Source: Latilactobacillus graminis DSM 20719 (GTDB lineage Bacteria > Bacillota > Bacilli > Lactobacillales > Lactobacillaceae). Taken from it: DNA of 64,000 bases. Shown one piece after another: positions 21,576-31,639 of this stretch. Location of the stretch: positions 71,370-135,369 of the forward strand of contig NZ_AYZB01000002.1 of the NCBI RefSeq assembly GCF_001436415.1, read 5' to 3'. The translations under genes were made by a program, and so were the position numbers. A model generated the notes under the pieces. That model was given only the letters and a program-made list of their open reading frames with translations, was not told the origin of the DNA and made no database searches. Within the stretch, counting starts at the first letter, position 1. Each line of letters starts with the position of its first letter.

Positions 21576-21580
21576 AACGG

Positions 21581-21609
21581 TTTACAAATAAGTTGGAATG
21601 CGCTAAACT
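21581..21609 (+). promoter_or_regulatory. adhE promoter
   Basis: TTTACA (21581-21586) and TAAACT (21604-21609) are spaced by 17 bases and flanked on both sides by Rex-like boxes. Confidence 0.7.
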
Positions 21610-21613
21610 AACT

Positions 21614-21631
21614 TTGTTAAACAAATCACAA
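21614..21631. promoter_or_regulatory. Rex operator 2 of adhE
   Basis: TTGTTAAACAAATCACAA matches 12 of 14 fixed Rex consensus positions. It covers the expected transcription start just downstream of the -10. Confidence 0.7.
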
Positions 21632-21656
21632 TAGCTAATGGCATGGAGGAATTGAT

Positions 21657-24245
21657 ATGATTAAGAAAGCAGTAGTTGAACCGGTAGTTGAAAATACAGT
21701 GACTGAAATCGTCACAGATTTAGTCACACGTGCGCAACGCGCGTTAGCAATTTTGGAAACATTCGATCAAGCTAAGATTGATCACATTGTACATCAAATG
21801 GCGATTGCTGGGTTAGATCAGCATATGGCACTCGCTAAAATGGCAGTTGAAGAAACCGGTCGTGGTATTTATGAAGATAAGGCGATTAAGAATATTTTTG
21901 CGACTGAAGAAATTTGGCATGCTATTAAGGATAATAAGACGGTGGGAGTAATTGAAGAAGATCCAGAACATGGTATCACAAAGATTGCTGAACCGGTGGG
22001 GGTAATTGCTGGAGTAACACCAGTGACCAATCCGACTTCAACGACGATTTTTAAAGCTGAAATTGCAATTAAAACGCGTAATCCGATCATCTTTGCTTTT
22101 CATCCGAATGCCCAACACTGTTCGGCCCAAGCCCTCAATGTAATTAAAGCTGCGGCAGTCAAAGCTGGGTTACCAGCGGATGCCCTTTTATACATTGAAG
22201 CCCCTAGTTTAGCAGCGACTCAAGCCTTAATGAATCATGAAGGGATCGCGACTGTTTTAGCAACTGGTGGTCCTGGAATGGTTAAGGCAGCTTATTCAAC
22301 CGGTAAACCGGCACTTGGGGTGGGTGCTGGTAATGCACCGGCTTATATCGAAGCGTCTGCCAATATTAAACAAGCCGTCAATGATTTGATTTTATCGAAG
22401 TCTTTTGACAATGGAATGATTTGTGCTTCTGAACAAGCAGTGATTGTCGATGCCCAAATTTACGCGGCAGTGAAGGCCGAATTCCAAGCTCAAGGGGTTT
22501 ATTTTGCGCAAGATAATGAGTTAGCTGCGCTCAACGAAGCGATTATTGATCCTGATAAAAACGCAGTCCGGCCTTCAATTCCAGGGCAGTCCGCCGCTAA
22601 AATTGCCCAGTTAGCGGGAATTGATATTCCAGAAGCAACTCCCGTTTTAATTGCTGAAATTAAAGGGGTAGGGGATCAATATCCATTGTCACATGAGAAA
22701 TTATCTCCGGTCTTGGCGATGATTAAAGCCCAAAATCGCGAAGAAGGCATACAGCTCTGCGAAGCAATGTTAGATCTTGGTGGGCTTGGGCACACAGCTT
22801 CGTTGCACACCACGGATGAAGACTTGCCACTTGAATTTGCCAAACGAATGAAGGCTTGCCGTGTCTTAGTTAACACACCATCGGCGCAAGGTGGGATTGG
22901 CGATTTATACAATGATATGTTGCCATCCTTGACGCTTGGTTGTGGTTCATACGGGCATAACTCAATCTCCCACAATGTTTCGACAATTGATTTGTTGAAT
23001 ATTAAGACGTTAACTAATCGGCGCAATAACATGCAATGGATGAAATTACCCAGCAAAATTTATTTTGAGAAAAATTCAGTAAATTACTTAGAAAAAATGG
23101 CGGACCTGAACAAGGTTTTTATCGTTGCTGATCAAGGAATGGTTGATTTGGGCTACGTGCGGATTGTTGAAGCTGTTTTGGCGCGCCGTTCTAAGCAAGT
23201 GCAAGTACAGACTTTTACTGATGTGCAACCTGATCCATCAACCGATACAATCTACCAAGGGGCCGAAGCGATGAAACAATTTCAACCTGATACTGTGGTG
23301 GCCATCGGTGGCGGATCAGTGATGGATGCAGCTAAAGGGATGTGCTTATTCTACAATTCTCAGGATGCAGACTTTTTTGGCGCCAAACAAAAGTTCTTAG
23401 ATATTCGGAAGCGAACTTACAAATTTCCAAATCTCGACCGCACGAAATTAATTTGCATTCCAACGACTTCAGGAACGGGTTCTGAAGTGACACCTTTTGC
23501 AGTTATTACAGATAGTGAAACACACATCAAATATCCGTTGGCTGATTATGCATTAACGCCGGATGTGGCAATTGTGGATAGTCAATTTATTGAAAGTGTG
23601 CCGTCTCGCGTGGTAGCACACACGGGAATGGACGTTTTATGTCACGCGACGGAAAGCTATGTATCTGTGATGGCATCAAATTATACGAAAGGACTCAGTT
23701 TGCAAGCAATCAAGTTGGTCTTTGATAATTTGCAGGCTAGTTATGCGGGCGATAAGACCGCTAAGGCAAATATGCACGATGCCTCAACAATGGCCGGTAT
23801 GGCGTTTGCCAATGCTTTATTAGGGATTAACCATTCGCTTGCTCACAAATTAGGCGGCGCCTTCAATTTGCCCCACGGTTTGATGATTGCCATCACGATG
23901 CCTCATGTGATTCGGTATAACGCCAAGACACCTACTAAACGAGCACTCTGGGCTAAATATAGTTATTTTAGAGCGGATGAAGATTATGCTGAGATTGCCC
24001 GATATCTTGGCTTACCAGGCAAGAATACCGCGGAATTGGTAGCAGCCTATGCTGATGCTGTTACACAATTAGCGAAAAATATCGGCATCAAGATGCGTTT
24101 ACGCGATAACGGCGTGACGCAAGCTGATTTTGACCGGCATGTGGCTGATTTAGCCGAATTGGCGTATGAAGACAACTGTACGGTAACTAATCCCAAAGAA
24201 CCGTTGATTAAAGAATTGAAAGGTATTCTCGAAGCAGAATTCTAG
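21657..24245 (+). CDS. adhE: Bifunctional acetaldehyde-CoA/alcohol dehydrogenase AdhE
   Basis: 862 residues in two domains. The N-terminal CoA-acylating aldehyde dehydrogenase (about 1-440) has catalytic Cys256 in NGMICASEQ. The C-terminal iron-dependent alcohol dehydrogenase (about 450-862) shows GGGSVMDAAK, TTSGTGSEVTPFAV and the metal-binding histidine segments HATESY and NHSLAHKLGG. It reduces acetyl-CoA to ethanol while reoxidising two NADH, and family members form spirosomes. Two Rex-like boxes around the promoter predict induction when NADH accumulates. It starts behind ATGGAGGAATT. Confidence 0.97.
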   Translation: MIKKAVVEPVVENTVTEIVTDLVTRAQRALAILETFDQAKIDHIVHQMAIAGLDQHMALAKMAVEETGRGIYEDKAIKNIFATEEIWHAIKDNKTVGVIEEDPEHGITKIAEPVGVIAGVTPVTNPTSTTIFKAEIAIKTRNPIIFAFHPNAQHCSAQALNVIKAAAVKAGLPADALLYIEAPSLAATQALMNHEGIATVLATGGPGMVKAAYSTGKPALGVGAGNAPAYIEASANIKQAVNDLILSKSFDNGMICASEQAVIVDAQIYAAVKAEFQAQGVYFAQDNELAALNEAIIDPDKNAVRPSIPGQSAAKIAQLAGIDIPEATPVLIAEIKGVGDQYPLSHEKLSPVLAMIKAQNREEGIQLCEAMLDLGGLGHTASLHTTDEDLPLEFAKRMKACRVLVNTPSAQGGIGDLYNDMLPSLTLGCGSYGHNSISHNVSTIDLLNIKTLTNRRNNMQWMKLPSKIYFEKNSVNYLEKMADLNKVFIVADQGMVDLGYVRIVEAVLARRSKQVQVQTFTDVQPDPSTDTIYQGAEAMKQFQPDTVVAIGGGSVMDAAKGMCLFYNSQDADFFGAKQKFLDIRKRTYKFPNLDRTKLICIPTTSGTGSEVTPFAVITDSETHIKYPLADYALTPDVAIVDSQFIESVPSRVVAHTGMDVLCHATESYVSVMASNYTKGLSLQAIKLVFDNLQASYAGDKTAKANMHDASTMAGMAFANALLGINHSLAHKLGGAFNLPHGLMIAITMPHVIRYNAKTPTKRALWAKYSYFRADEDYAEIARYLGLPGKNTAELVAAYADAVTQLAKNIGIKMRLRDNGVTQADFDRHVADLAELAYEDNCTVTNPKEPLIKELKGILEAEF

Positions 24246-24304
24246 CAAACAGTTCAGCTAATTTGTTAGAATAAATGGTTTGAGAAGGCCAACCACAATA
24301 TTAA

Positions 24305-24341
24305 GGCGGTGGACTGAACCAAATCAGTCTACCGCTTTTTT
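24305..24341 (+). terminator. adhE terminator
   Basis: GCGGTGGACTGA and TCAGTCTACCGC form a 12-bp stem (one G-U) followed by six T. Confidence 0.93.
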
Positions 24342-24467
24342 GTTGGTTTAAAAGTAATTAATTTTTTAGCCTTTACGGGGTTAAATTAAAGCTTGATGGT
24401 ATGCAAATTATTGCAAATAAGGCATAATAGAGAATAGACATTCATTTAATTCAGGGGGAACTGAGAA

Positions 24468-24485
24468 AAGTTTGTCGACAAACTT
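24468..24485. promoter_or_regulatory. Perfect 18-base palindrome before the DtxR-family gene
   Basis: AAGTTTGTCGACAAACTT is an uninterrupted perfect inverted repeat. It lies 15 bases before the start codon and about 40 bases after a CATAAT -10-like hexamer, a position suited to an autoregulatory operator. Confidence 0.7.
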
Positions 24486-24499
24486 GATTAAGGACCGGG

Positions 24500-25162
24500 A
24501 TGGCAATGACACCCAACAAAGAAGACTATTTAAAAATTATTTTTGAACTTGGTGGCGATGCAAAGAAAGTTACCAATAAGGAAATACTAGCGGGATTGAA
24601 CGTTTCGGCGGCATCAGTCACGGAAATGGTCAATAAGTTAGTGAAAGAAAATTATGTCAATCACACACCTTACCAAGGAATTCAACTGACAAGCGAAGGC
24701 GCCCGCGAAGCAGCCCTATTAGTGCGTAATCATCGGTTGTGGGAAGTTTTTTTAGTCGATAAGTTACATTATCAATTTAATACCGTCCACCCAGAAGCAG
24801 AACAATTAGAACATGTGACCAACCATGATTTAGCCGAACGGTTAGCTGACTTTCTCGGACACCCGACGCGATGTCCACATGGTGGCATAATCCCCAATGC
24901 CAAAGGTGAATTTGAACAACAAAGTCACATTGCTCTTGAATCGTTACAAGTGGGGGAAACGGCGTTGATCGATCGGGTATTGGATGATAATGATTTATTA
25001 AAATATACACTGGAGATCGGTTTATCAGTTGGTGACAGTGTGACATTACAAAAAGTTGGTCTCTTTGAAAGTCCATTGACGGTTTTTAATCACACCAGTC
25101 AAACGGAAATCCAAATTGGCCTCAAAGCGGCACAACATATCTTTGTGACGCCACAAAATTAA
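24500..25162 (+). CDS. DtxR/MntR-family metal-dependent transcriptional regulator
   Basis: 220 residues: winged helix (about 1-65, with VSAASVTEMVNKLVKE as recognition helix), metal-binding dimerisation domain (about 66-145) with His78, Glu101, Glu104 and His105 in the family ligand positions, and a C-terminal SH3/FeoA-like domain (about 150-220). Asp9 matches MntR Asp8, but Lys12 replaces the MntR Glu11 ligand, so the site is closer to the long DtxR/IdeR/ScaR type. It probably senses Mn2+ or Fe2+. AAGGA lies six bases before the ATG. No transporter adjoins it, so the regulon lies elsewhere. zwf follows after 23 bases and may be co-transcribed. Confidence 0.9.
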   Translation: MAMTPNKEDYLKIIFELGGDAKKVTNKEILAGLNVSAASVTEMVNKLVKENYVNHTPYQGIQLTSEGAREAALLVRNHRLWEVFLVDKLHYQFNTVHPEAEQLEHVTNHDLAERLADFLGHPTRCPHGGIIPNAKGEFEQQSHIALESLQVGETALIDRVLDDNDLLKYTLEIGLSVGDSVTLQKVGLFESPLTVFNHTSQTEIQIGLKAAQHIFVTPQN

Positions 25163-25185
25163 TTTATATGAAAGTGGTGTGAAGG

Positions 25186-26679
25186 ATGCATACAGATTTA
25201 GCAGCGCTCTTTATTATTTTTGGGGGTTCTGGGGATTTGGCCCAGCGAAAGCTATACCCCGCATTATTTAATTTATATCGAAAAGGTTATTTAAAGGAAC
25301 ATTTTGCTGTGATTGGTACGGCACGGCGACCATGGACGGACGATTACTATCATGAAATCATCATGGCGGCTTTGGACAACTTTGATGAAGATCAAGCGAC
25401 CAAAGAAGCTTTTGTAGGCCATTTCTATTACCAATCACATGATGTGACAGATGCCAAACATTATGAAACGCTCAAGGCGTTGGCCAATCGCTTGGATACA
25501 CAATACGATTTACACCAAAATCGGATTTATTACATGGCAATGTCGCCACGCTTTTTCGGCACAATTGCAAGTCACCTCGGATCAGAAGCACTCCTGACAG
25601 CGGATGGCTTTAACCGTTTGATTATTGAAAAACCATTTGGGCGCGATTATGACAGCGCTAGGGCGCTTAACCAAGAATTGACACAAACCTTTGAAGAAAA
25701 TCAGATTTACCGGATTGACCACTACCTGGGGAAAGAAATGATTCAAAACATTGTGGCTTTACGTTTTGGAAATGGCTTATTAAGCGGCGTTTGGAATAAT
25801 CATTTCATTGATAACGTGCAGATTACGTTAGCAGAATCAGTTGGGGTTGAAGAACGGGCTGGATATTATGAGACATCCGGCGCTTTACGCGATATGTTTC
25901 AAAACCATATCATGCAGATCATTGGCATGCTTGCGATGGAAGTTCCAGTTAACTTCTCGGCTGAAGATGTACAACGTGAAAAAACGCGTCTCTTCAGAAG
26001 CATTCAACCTTACTCACCAGCGGAAATCAAGCAAAACTTTGTGCGTGCGCAATATGCCGAAACGACGGTAGATGGTGAAAATAAACCAGGTTACCGCCAA
26101 GAAACGAATGTTGCGCCGGACTCACAAACGGAAACGTTTATTGCTGGCAAAGTCATGATTGATAACGAACGCTGGTGTGGCGTCCCATTTTACGTCCGGA
26201 CGGGCAAACGATTGGCCCGTAAAGAAACCCAAATTAACATCGTCTTCAAGAAGACTGGCGTGAATATTTTCGCAGATGATAAGGCTGATCGTTCAGCAAT
26301 GGCCCCTGATGTGTTAACGATTTTCGTTGAGCCGGAACAAGGCTTTTCATTAACGATTAATGGAAAAAAAGTTGGACAAGGATTTGCCTTGCAACCGGAT
26401 CAATTAACTTACCAATACGATCAACAGATGTTAGCGGATAGTCCAGAGGCTTATGAACGCTTAATTTTAGAAGCACTTAATGGAGATGGCACGAACTTTA
26501 CCCACTGGCATGAATTAGCAGCATCGTGGCAATTTGTCGATGCGATTCGTCAAGTCTGGGATGCAGATTCAGCGCCACTACCAAGTTATTCGATTGGTTC
26601 AATGGGTCCCCAAGAAGCGACAGATCTATTGACAACTACTGGAGCCCAGTGGATTTTTGATCCGACGCAAGATAATTAA
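25186..26679 (+). CDS. zwf: Glucose-6-phosphate 1-dehydrogenase
   Basis: 497 residues. The N-terminal NADP fold has IIFGGSGDLAQRKLYPAL (from about residue 9), the active-site motif RIDHYLGKE spans 176-184, and the large C-terminal domain includes GVPFYVRTGKRL. It converts glucose 6-phosphate to 6-phosphogluconolactone, the entry to the oxidative pentose phosphate route and a source of NADPH. Its position next to dinB and the DtxR regulator looks positional rather than functional. Confidence 0.97.
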   Translation: MHTDLAALFIIFGGSGDLAQRKLYPALFNLYRKGYLKEHFAVIGTARRPWTDDYYHEIIMAALDNFDEDQATKEAFVGHFYYQSHDVTDAKHYETLKALANRLDTQYDLHQNRIYYMAMSPRFFGTIASHLGSEALLTADGFNRLIIEKPFGRDYDSARALNQELTQTFEENQIYRIDHYLGKEMIQNIVALRFGNGLLSGVWNNHFIDNVQITLAESVGVEERAGYYETSGALRDMFQNHIMQIIGMLAMEVPVNFSAEDVQREKTRLFRSIQPYSPAEIKQNFVRAQYAETTVDGENKPGYRQETNVAPDSQTETFIAGKVMIDNERWCGVPFYVRTGKRLARKETQINIVFKKTGVNIFADDKADRSAMAPDVLTIFVEPEQGFSLTINGKKVGQGFALQPDQLTYQYDQQMLADSPEAYERLILEALNGDGTNFTHWHELAASWQFVDAIRQVWDADSAPLPSYSIGSMGPQEATDLLTTTGAQWIFDPTQDN

Positions 26680-26749
26680 ATTAATAAGTTAGTTAAGTCT
26701 GTGTATGAGTGATTCGTACCAGGCTTTTCTTATTGAAAGGCGGGGGAAA

Positions 26750-27880
26750 ATGGCCGAGTTGTTTAAGATTCCAATGGAAAATGATACGAGTCGTAAGATT
26801 ATTCATATTGATATGGATGCTTTTTATGCATCCATCGAAGAACGTGAACAACCTGAATTGCGGCAAAAGCCCCTCGTAATTGCCCGTAATCCTAGTGATA
26901 CTGGTGGTAAAGGGGTCGTGACAACTGCCAATTATGTCGCACGACAATATGGAGTGCACTCGGCAATGAGCGCGCAAAAGGCAGCCGAGTTGATTCCTAA
27001 TCACCAAGCCGTTTTTAAGGCGCCCAATTTTCCACTTTATCAGTCCGTTTCAGAACAGATTCACACGATTTTTCACGCGGTTACCGATAAGATTGAACCG
27101 ATTGCTTTTGACGAAGCGTATCTTGATGTGACGAAAAATAAGCTGGGCCTGACACATACCATTGATGTAGTCGCCTACTTGCAAAAAGCGATTCTCAAAG
27201 AAACCCAGCTCGTAAGTTCTGCTGGGATTTCATATAATAAATTTTTAGCTAAGATGGCATCGGATTATCGTAAGCCAGCGGGTCGGACATTGGTTTTACC
27301 AGAACAAGCAATTGCTTTTTTGAGTCGCCTGCCCATCGAAAAGTTCCGTGGTGTTGGTAAGAAAACCGCACCGCGGATGCAAGAATTGGGGATTTTAACT
27401 GGTGCGGATTTACTGGCTCAATCAGAAATGATGCTGATTCAAAACTTTGGTAAATTAGGCTACGGCTTATATCGCCATGTGCGTGGGATTGATAATCGCC
27501 CGGTCGCCTATCAACGCGAGCGCAAATCAATTGGGAATGAAAACACCTATGGGCAACCGTTGATTAGTGAAGAACAAGTGCAAACTGAATTGAAAAAGCT
27601 GGCCATTGAGTTAGAACGGCGCTTACGTAAAAATCAAAAACATGGGTTAACCGTCGTCTTAAAAGTGCGTAATCGGCAATTTGAAACAATTACCAAGCGT
27701 AAAACATTCAGTGAATACGTTGGCAAAGCGGCTGAAATTGAAGCAATCGCCTGGGAAATTTGGACGACAATTGGGCATGCAGAAGCCGGCATACGCTTGT
27801 TAGGAATTACGGTAACTAACTTGGCACCGCAAACATTCGAAAACATCACGTTGCCATTATATGATTGGGAGCGTGAATAG
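26750..27880 (+). CDS. dinB: DNA polymerase IV (Y-family)
   Basis: 376 residues from the chosen start. The palm carries [13 protein letters not shown] (first catalytic Asp pair) and [10 protein letters not shown] (second acidic pair, where Ser is commoner than Phe). A helix-hairpin-helix thumb with [14 protein letters not shown] and a little-finger domain follow. It does translesion synthesis and lacks proofreading. ATG 26750 follows AAAGGCGGGGG; an in-frame ATG 15 codons earlier has no ribosome site. No clear LexA box was seen nearby. Confidence 0.95.
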   Translation: MAELFKIPMENDTSRKIIHIDMDAFYASIEEREQPELRQKPLVIARNPSDTGGKGVVTTANYVARQYGVHSAMSAQKAAELIPNHQAVFKAPNFPLYQSVSEQIHTIFHAVTDKIEPIAFDEAYLDVTKNKLGLTHTIDVVAYLQKAILKETQLVSSAGISYNKFLAKMASDYRKPAGRTLVLPEQAIAFLSRLPIEKFRGVGKKTAPRMQELGILTGADLLAQSEMMLIQNFGKLGYGLYRHVRGIDNRPVAYQRERKSIGNENTYGQPLISEEQVQTELKKLAIELERRLRKNQKHGLTVVLKVRNRQFETITKRKTFSEYVGKAAEIEAIAWEIWTTIGHAEAGIRLLGITVTNLAPQTFENITLPLYDWERE

Positions 27881-27960
27881 TTGAGATTTTTTTGTTTTTG
27901 TGGGTTAAAACCGATATACTGTTAATGACTATACAACTTTGGAAAAGGTGGTGGCAGTGA

Positions 27961-29283
27961 GTGGCAACGAAACATGATCAAATTTTAATGTACATTGAAA
28001 ATTTACCGATCGGTGAGAAAATTTCGGTGCGCTCAATTGCCAAAACACTTGCAGTAAGTGAAGGGACGGCTTATCGCGCCATTAAAGCGGCCGAAAATAA
28101 CGGCTTAGTCAGCACCATTGAACGGGTCGGGACCATCCGTATTGAGCAGAAATTAAAAGGAAAGATTGAAAATCTTACTTTCGAAGAAATCGTACAAGTG
28201 ATTGACGGTGAAGTGCTCGGTGGTCGCGCTGGGTTAGATAAACTATTGGATAAATTTGTGATTGGTGCGATGCAAATTGATGCCATTACCCGTTACATTA
28301 CGCCCAAGTCATTAATGATTGTCGGTGATCGGACAGATGTCCAACGATTAGCCCTTGAAAATGGGGCTGCCGTTTTAATCACCGGTGGTTTCGGGACTTC
28401 GGCGGATGTGATTGCCCTGGCCAATGACTTGGCCTTACCGATTTTACAGACAGCCTATGATACGTATTCCGTGGCGGCTTTAATCAATCGGGCCTTGACG
28501 GATCAATTAATAAAAAAAGAAATTGTTACAGTGGCTGATATCTATCAGCCACTTGCTGAGATTCGGATTTTACATGCCAACCAGACGGTGGCAGATTACA
28601 GGCAACTCAGTACGAGCGCGAAACAATCACGTTTTCCAGTGGTGAATGATCACTTACGACTAGTCGGAATTGTTACAGTCAAAGATATTCTTGATAAGCC
28701 GGCAACAATGAGCCTTGAGAAAGTCATGACGAAAGACCCGACCAGTGTTAAAAAATACATGAGTGTGGCCAGTGTTGGACATTCAATGACCTGGAATAGT
28801 TTAGAAGTGATGCCAGTGGTCGCCGACAATCTAAAACTAGAAGGAATTATTACCCGGCAAGACGTGATGAGCAACATGCAGACGGTCCAACACCAGCCTC
28901 AAGTGGCGGAGACTTTCTATGATCAGATTGTTGAACCGCTACGCTTAAGTTCAACCGCCCCCGATTTTTATCCCATTGCTTATGACTATCAAGTGACACC
29001 TCAGATGACGAATAATTTGGGGACGATTTCATTCGGAGTATTAACTGAAGCAGTGGCGGCTGCTTGTCAACAAATGCTACAGACACAGCATCAGCGATAT
29101 TCGATGATTGAACAAATCAATCTACATTATTTACGTCTGATTCAAATTGATACGCAGATTCAGATTTTACCACGACTACTTGAAATTGGGCGGCGATCAG
29201 CTAAAATTGATGTCGATGTTTATGCCAATCACGTGATTGTGGCCAAAGCCATCGTCACCGGACAGCTCTTAGAAAGAGGTTAA
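27961..29283 (+). CDS. DRTGG/CBS/hotdog-domain regulatory protein (YtoI-like)
   Basis: 440 residues: an N-terminal winged helix (about 1-65, VRSIAKTLAVSEGTAYRAIK), a DRTGG domain (about 70-185, with LMIVGDR and VLITGGFGTS), two CBS motifs (about 190-310) and a C-terminal hotdog/thioesterase-like domain (about 320-440). B. subtilis ytoI, close to the nrnA gene ytqI, has this layout. CBS domains usually bind adenine nucleotides, so a ligand-responsive regulator is inferred; the function is not established. The GTG start follows AAAGGTGG, and nrnA begins only three bases after the stop. Confidence 0.85.
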   Translation: MATKHDQILMYIENLPIGEKISVRSIAKTLAVSEGTAYRAIKAAENNGLVSTIERVGTIRIEQKLKGKIENLTFEEIVQVIDGEVLGGRAGLDKLLDKFVIGAMQIDAITRYITPKSLMIVGDRTDVQRLALENGAAVLITGGFGTSADVIALANDLALPILQTAYDTYSVAALINRALTDQLIKKEIVTVADIYQPLAEIRILHANQTVADYRQLSTSAKQSRFPVVNDHLRLVGIVTVKDILDKPATMSLEKVMTKDPTSVKKYMSVASVGHSMTWNSLEVMPVVADNLKLEGIITRQDVMSNMQTVQHQPQVAETFYDQIVEPLRLSSTAPDFYPIAYDYQVTPQMTNNLGTISFGVLTEAVAAACQQMLQTQHQRYSMIEQINLHYLRLIQIDTQIQILPRLLEIGRRSAKIDVDVYANHVIVAKAIVTGQLLERG

Positions 29284-29286
29284 CCA

Positions 29287-30237
29287 ATGACTATTCCAGA
29301 ACAAATTATCACGAAAATTGAAACTTATCAAACCATCATTATTCATCGCCATGTTAATCCTGATCCAGATGCAATTGGATCTCAGGTAGGCTTGGCAGAA
29401 GTACTCCGTAATAGTTATCCAGACAAGACAATCTATCAAGTTGGTAGCGATACCGGCAATTTAGATTGGCTTGCAAATGCCCAAGCAATTGATACAGCAG
29501 CCTATCAAGGCGCTTTGGTGATTGTTACCGATACGGCTAATTCGCCACGAATTAGTGGTGCAGATTACCAGCTAGGTGCTGAGTTAATTAAAATTGACCA
29601 TCATCCCAATGATGATCCATACGGCGATTTGAACTGGGTATTGCCAGATGCTTCAAGTACATCAGAAGTGATCATCGACATCGTTAATAACAGTGAAGGT
29701 CGCTTGCAATTCAATCAAGCGGCGGCCCGCGTTTTATATGCTGGCATTGTGGGGGATACTGGGCGGTTCATGTTTAATTCAACTAGTCCGCACACTATGA
29801 CCTGTGCGGCCCAAATGATGACATTTGATATTCATCATGATCAGCTTAATCAAAAGATGAATGAAATTACGTTGGAACAAGCAAAATTACAAGGTTACTT
29901 ATTTGACCACCTTCAAGTCAATGTGCATCAGGTTGCCTACTTGGTTGTTGACCAAGCGACACAAGAACAGCTGCACGTTGAAGCACAACAAGTCCACTCG
30001 ATCGTTGGGACACCAGGGCGGCTGAAAGGGGTGTTGACGTGGGTCATCTTCGTACAACAAGCAGATGGCACTTACCGCGTGCATTTTCGTTCCAAAGGAC
30101 CGGTGATTAATGAATTAGCGAAACGGCATGATGGCGGGGGTCATCCGTTGGCCAGTGGTGCTAGAGCAGCCAATCAAGCTGAAATTGACACCATTGTCGC
30201 TGAATTGTCAGCCCTTGCGGTCCAATACACACAATAG
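29287..30237 (+). CDS. nrnA: Oligoribonuclease/pAp phosphatase NrnA (DHH-DHHA1)
   Basis: 316 residues with the DHH phosphoesterase motifs HRHVNPDPDAIGSQ, VTDTANSPR, KIDHHPNDDPYG and AGIVGDTGRF in the first 165 residues, then a DHHA1 domain ending in the GGGHPLASGAR substrate loop. NrnA degrades 2-5 nt RNAs and dephosphorylates pAp; it also clears linear dinucleotides such as pApA from c-di-AMP breakdown. Translationally close to the upstream DRTGG/CBS gene. Confidence 0.95.
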   Translation: MTIPEQIITKIETYQTIIIHRHVNPDPDAIGSQVGLAEVLRNSYPDKTIYQVGSDTGNLDWLANAQAIDTAAYQGALVIVTDTANSPRISGADYQLGAELIKIDHHPNDDPYGDLNWVLPDASSTSEVIIDIVNNSEGRLQFNQAAARVLYAGIVGDTGRFMFNSTSPHTMTCAAQMMTFDIHHDQLNQKMNEITLEQAKLQGYLFDHLQVNVHQVAYLVVDQATQEQLHVEAQQVHSIVGTPGRLKGVLTWVIFVQQADGTYRVHFRSKGPVINELAKRHDGGGHPLASGARAANQAEIDTIVAELSALAVQYTQ

Positions 30238-30283
30238 CAACTGATCCTTTTTTACGGATTCAAATAATAGAAAGCAGGACTTT

Positions 30284-31639
30284 ATGGATAATCAATTTAC
30301 ACAATTTAATCTAAAACCAGAGATCATCGCGGCTTTAGACGACATGCACTTTACAAAACCAACGGCGGTTCAACGGCGGGTAATTCCAGCCATTAATGCT
30401 GGTAAAAGTGTGATTGGCCAATCACAGACTGGTAGCGGGAAAACCCATGCGTTCTTATTACCGCTTTTAAATAAATTAGTGCCGGAAAAAGATGCCGTCC
30501 AAATTGTGATTACAGCGCCTAGCCGAGAATTAGCTTACCAAATTTATACGGCGGATGAATTAATCACGCAACATATGGATGCGAAGCTACGCATTGGGCG
30601 CTACGTTGGTGGAACTGACAAGCAACGACAAATTGAAAAACTCGCACAACATCAGCCGCAAATCGTGATTGGAACACCGGGACGAATTTTAGATTTAATC
30701 AAGAGCAAAGCGCTCAAAATCTATACGGCACAGTATTTAGTAATTGATGAAGCGGATATGACGCTTGATATGGGCTTTTTGAAGCCAGTCGATGAAATTG
30801 CTAGTCGTTTACCTGAAGATTTACAAATGATGGTCTTTTCGGCCACGATTCCAGATAAGTTACAGCCCTTTTTACAAAAATACATGCACAATCCTGTAAT
30901 TGAAGAAGTTAAAAACGAAACGGTGATTAGCCCCACCATCGATAATTGGTTAGTTCCAACCAAAGGTAAAGCCCTTAATCAAACAATTTATTCGTTGTTA
31001 ACTATGGGGCATCCTTTCATGGTGTTGATATTTGCTAATACTAAGAGCAAGGTAGATGACATTCATCGTTACTTACAGGCGCAAGGCTTGAAAGTCGCTA
31101 AGATCCATGGCGATATTCCACCACGTCAACGGAAACGGATTATGAAAGAAATCCATAATTTGGATTATCAATACGTTGTGGCGACTGACTTAGCGGCTCG
31201 CGGAATTGATATTGAAGGGATTAGCATGGTGATTAATGCCGAAATTCCACGCGAAGATTTAGAATTCTTTATTCATCGGGTTGGCCGGACTGGCCGGAAC
31301 GGCTTAGCAGGGACTGCGATTACCCTTTATGGACCAGATGATGAAGCAGCTGTGGCTCAGATTGAAGCAATGGGTATTAAGTTTACCCCGAAGACGTTTA
31401 AAGATGGTGAATTAGTGACCTCATATGACCGGAACCGACGTAAAAAGCGAGTGGCAACTACTCGTGAATTAGATGTTGGGATGAAAGGCATGGTTAAAAA
31501 AGCTAAGCTAAAACGGAAACCGGGCTATAAGAAAAAGATTAAAGCGGCAATTAAACAAGATGCGCAAAAGAAACGCCGTGTTGAACAACGCGTTGAAATG
31601 CGTGAACGTAAACGCCAAAATAAGAAACAAAATAGTTAG
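30284..31639 (+). CDS. cshB: DEAD-box RNA helicase CshB
   Basis: 451 residues. Motifs in order: Q-motif PTAVQRRVIPA, motif I SQTGSGKT (47-54), PSRELAYQ, GTPGRI, VIDEADM, SAT, ATDLAARGID and HRVGRTGRNG. The tail is strongly basic with GYKKK, as in B. subtilis CshB. CshB unwinds structured RNA, aiding ribosome assembly and growth in the cold, which fits a psychrotolerant organism. The ORF starts behind GCAGGA. Confidence 0.93.
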   Translation: MDNQFTQFNLKPEIIAALDDMHFTKPTAVQRRVIPAINAGKSVIGQSQTGSGKTHAFLLPLLNKLVPEKDAVQIVITAPSRELAYQIYTADELITQHMDAKLRIGRYVGGTDKQRQIEKLAQHQPQIVIGTPGRILDLIKSKALKIYTAQYLVIDEADMTLDMGFLKPVDEIASRLPEDLQMMVFSATIPDKLQPFLQKYMHNPVIEEVKNETVISPTIDNWLVPTKGKALNQTIYSLLTMGHPFMVLIFANTKSKVDDIHRYLQAQGLKVAKIHGDIPPRQRKRIMKEIHNLDYQYVVATDLAARGIDIEGISMVINAEIPREDLEFFIHRVGRTGRNGLAGTAITLYGPDDEAAVAQIEAMGIKFTPKTFKDGELVTSYDRNRRKKRVATTRELDVGMKGMVKKAKLKRKPGYKKKIKAAIKQDAQKKRRVEQRVEMRERKRQNKKQNS

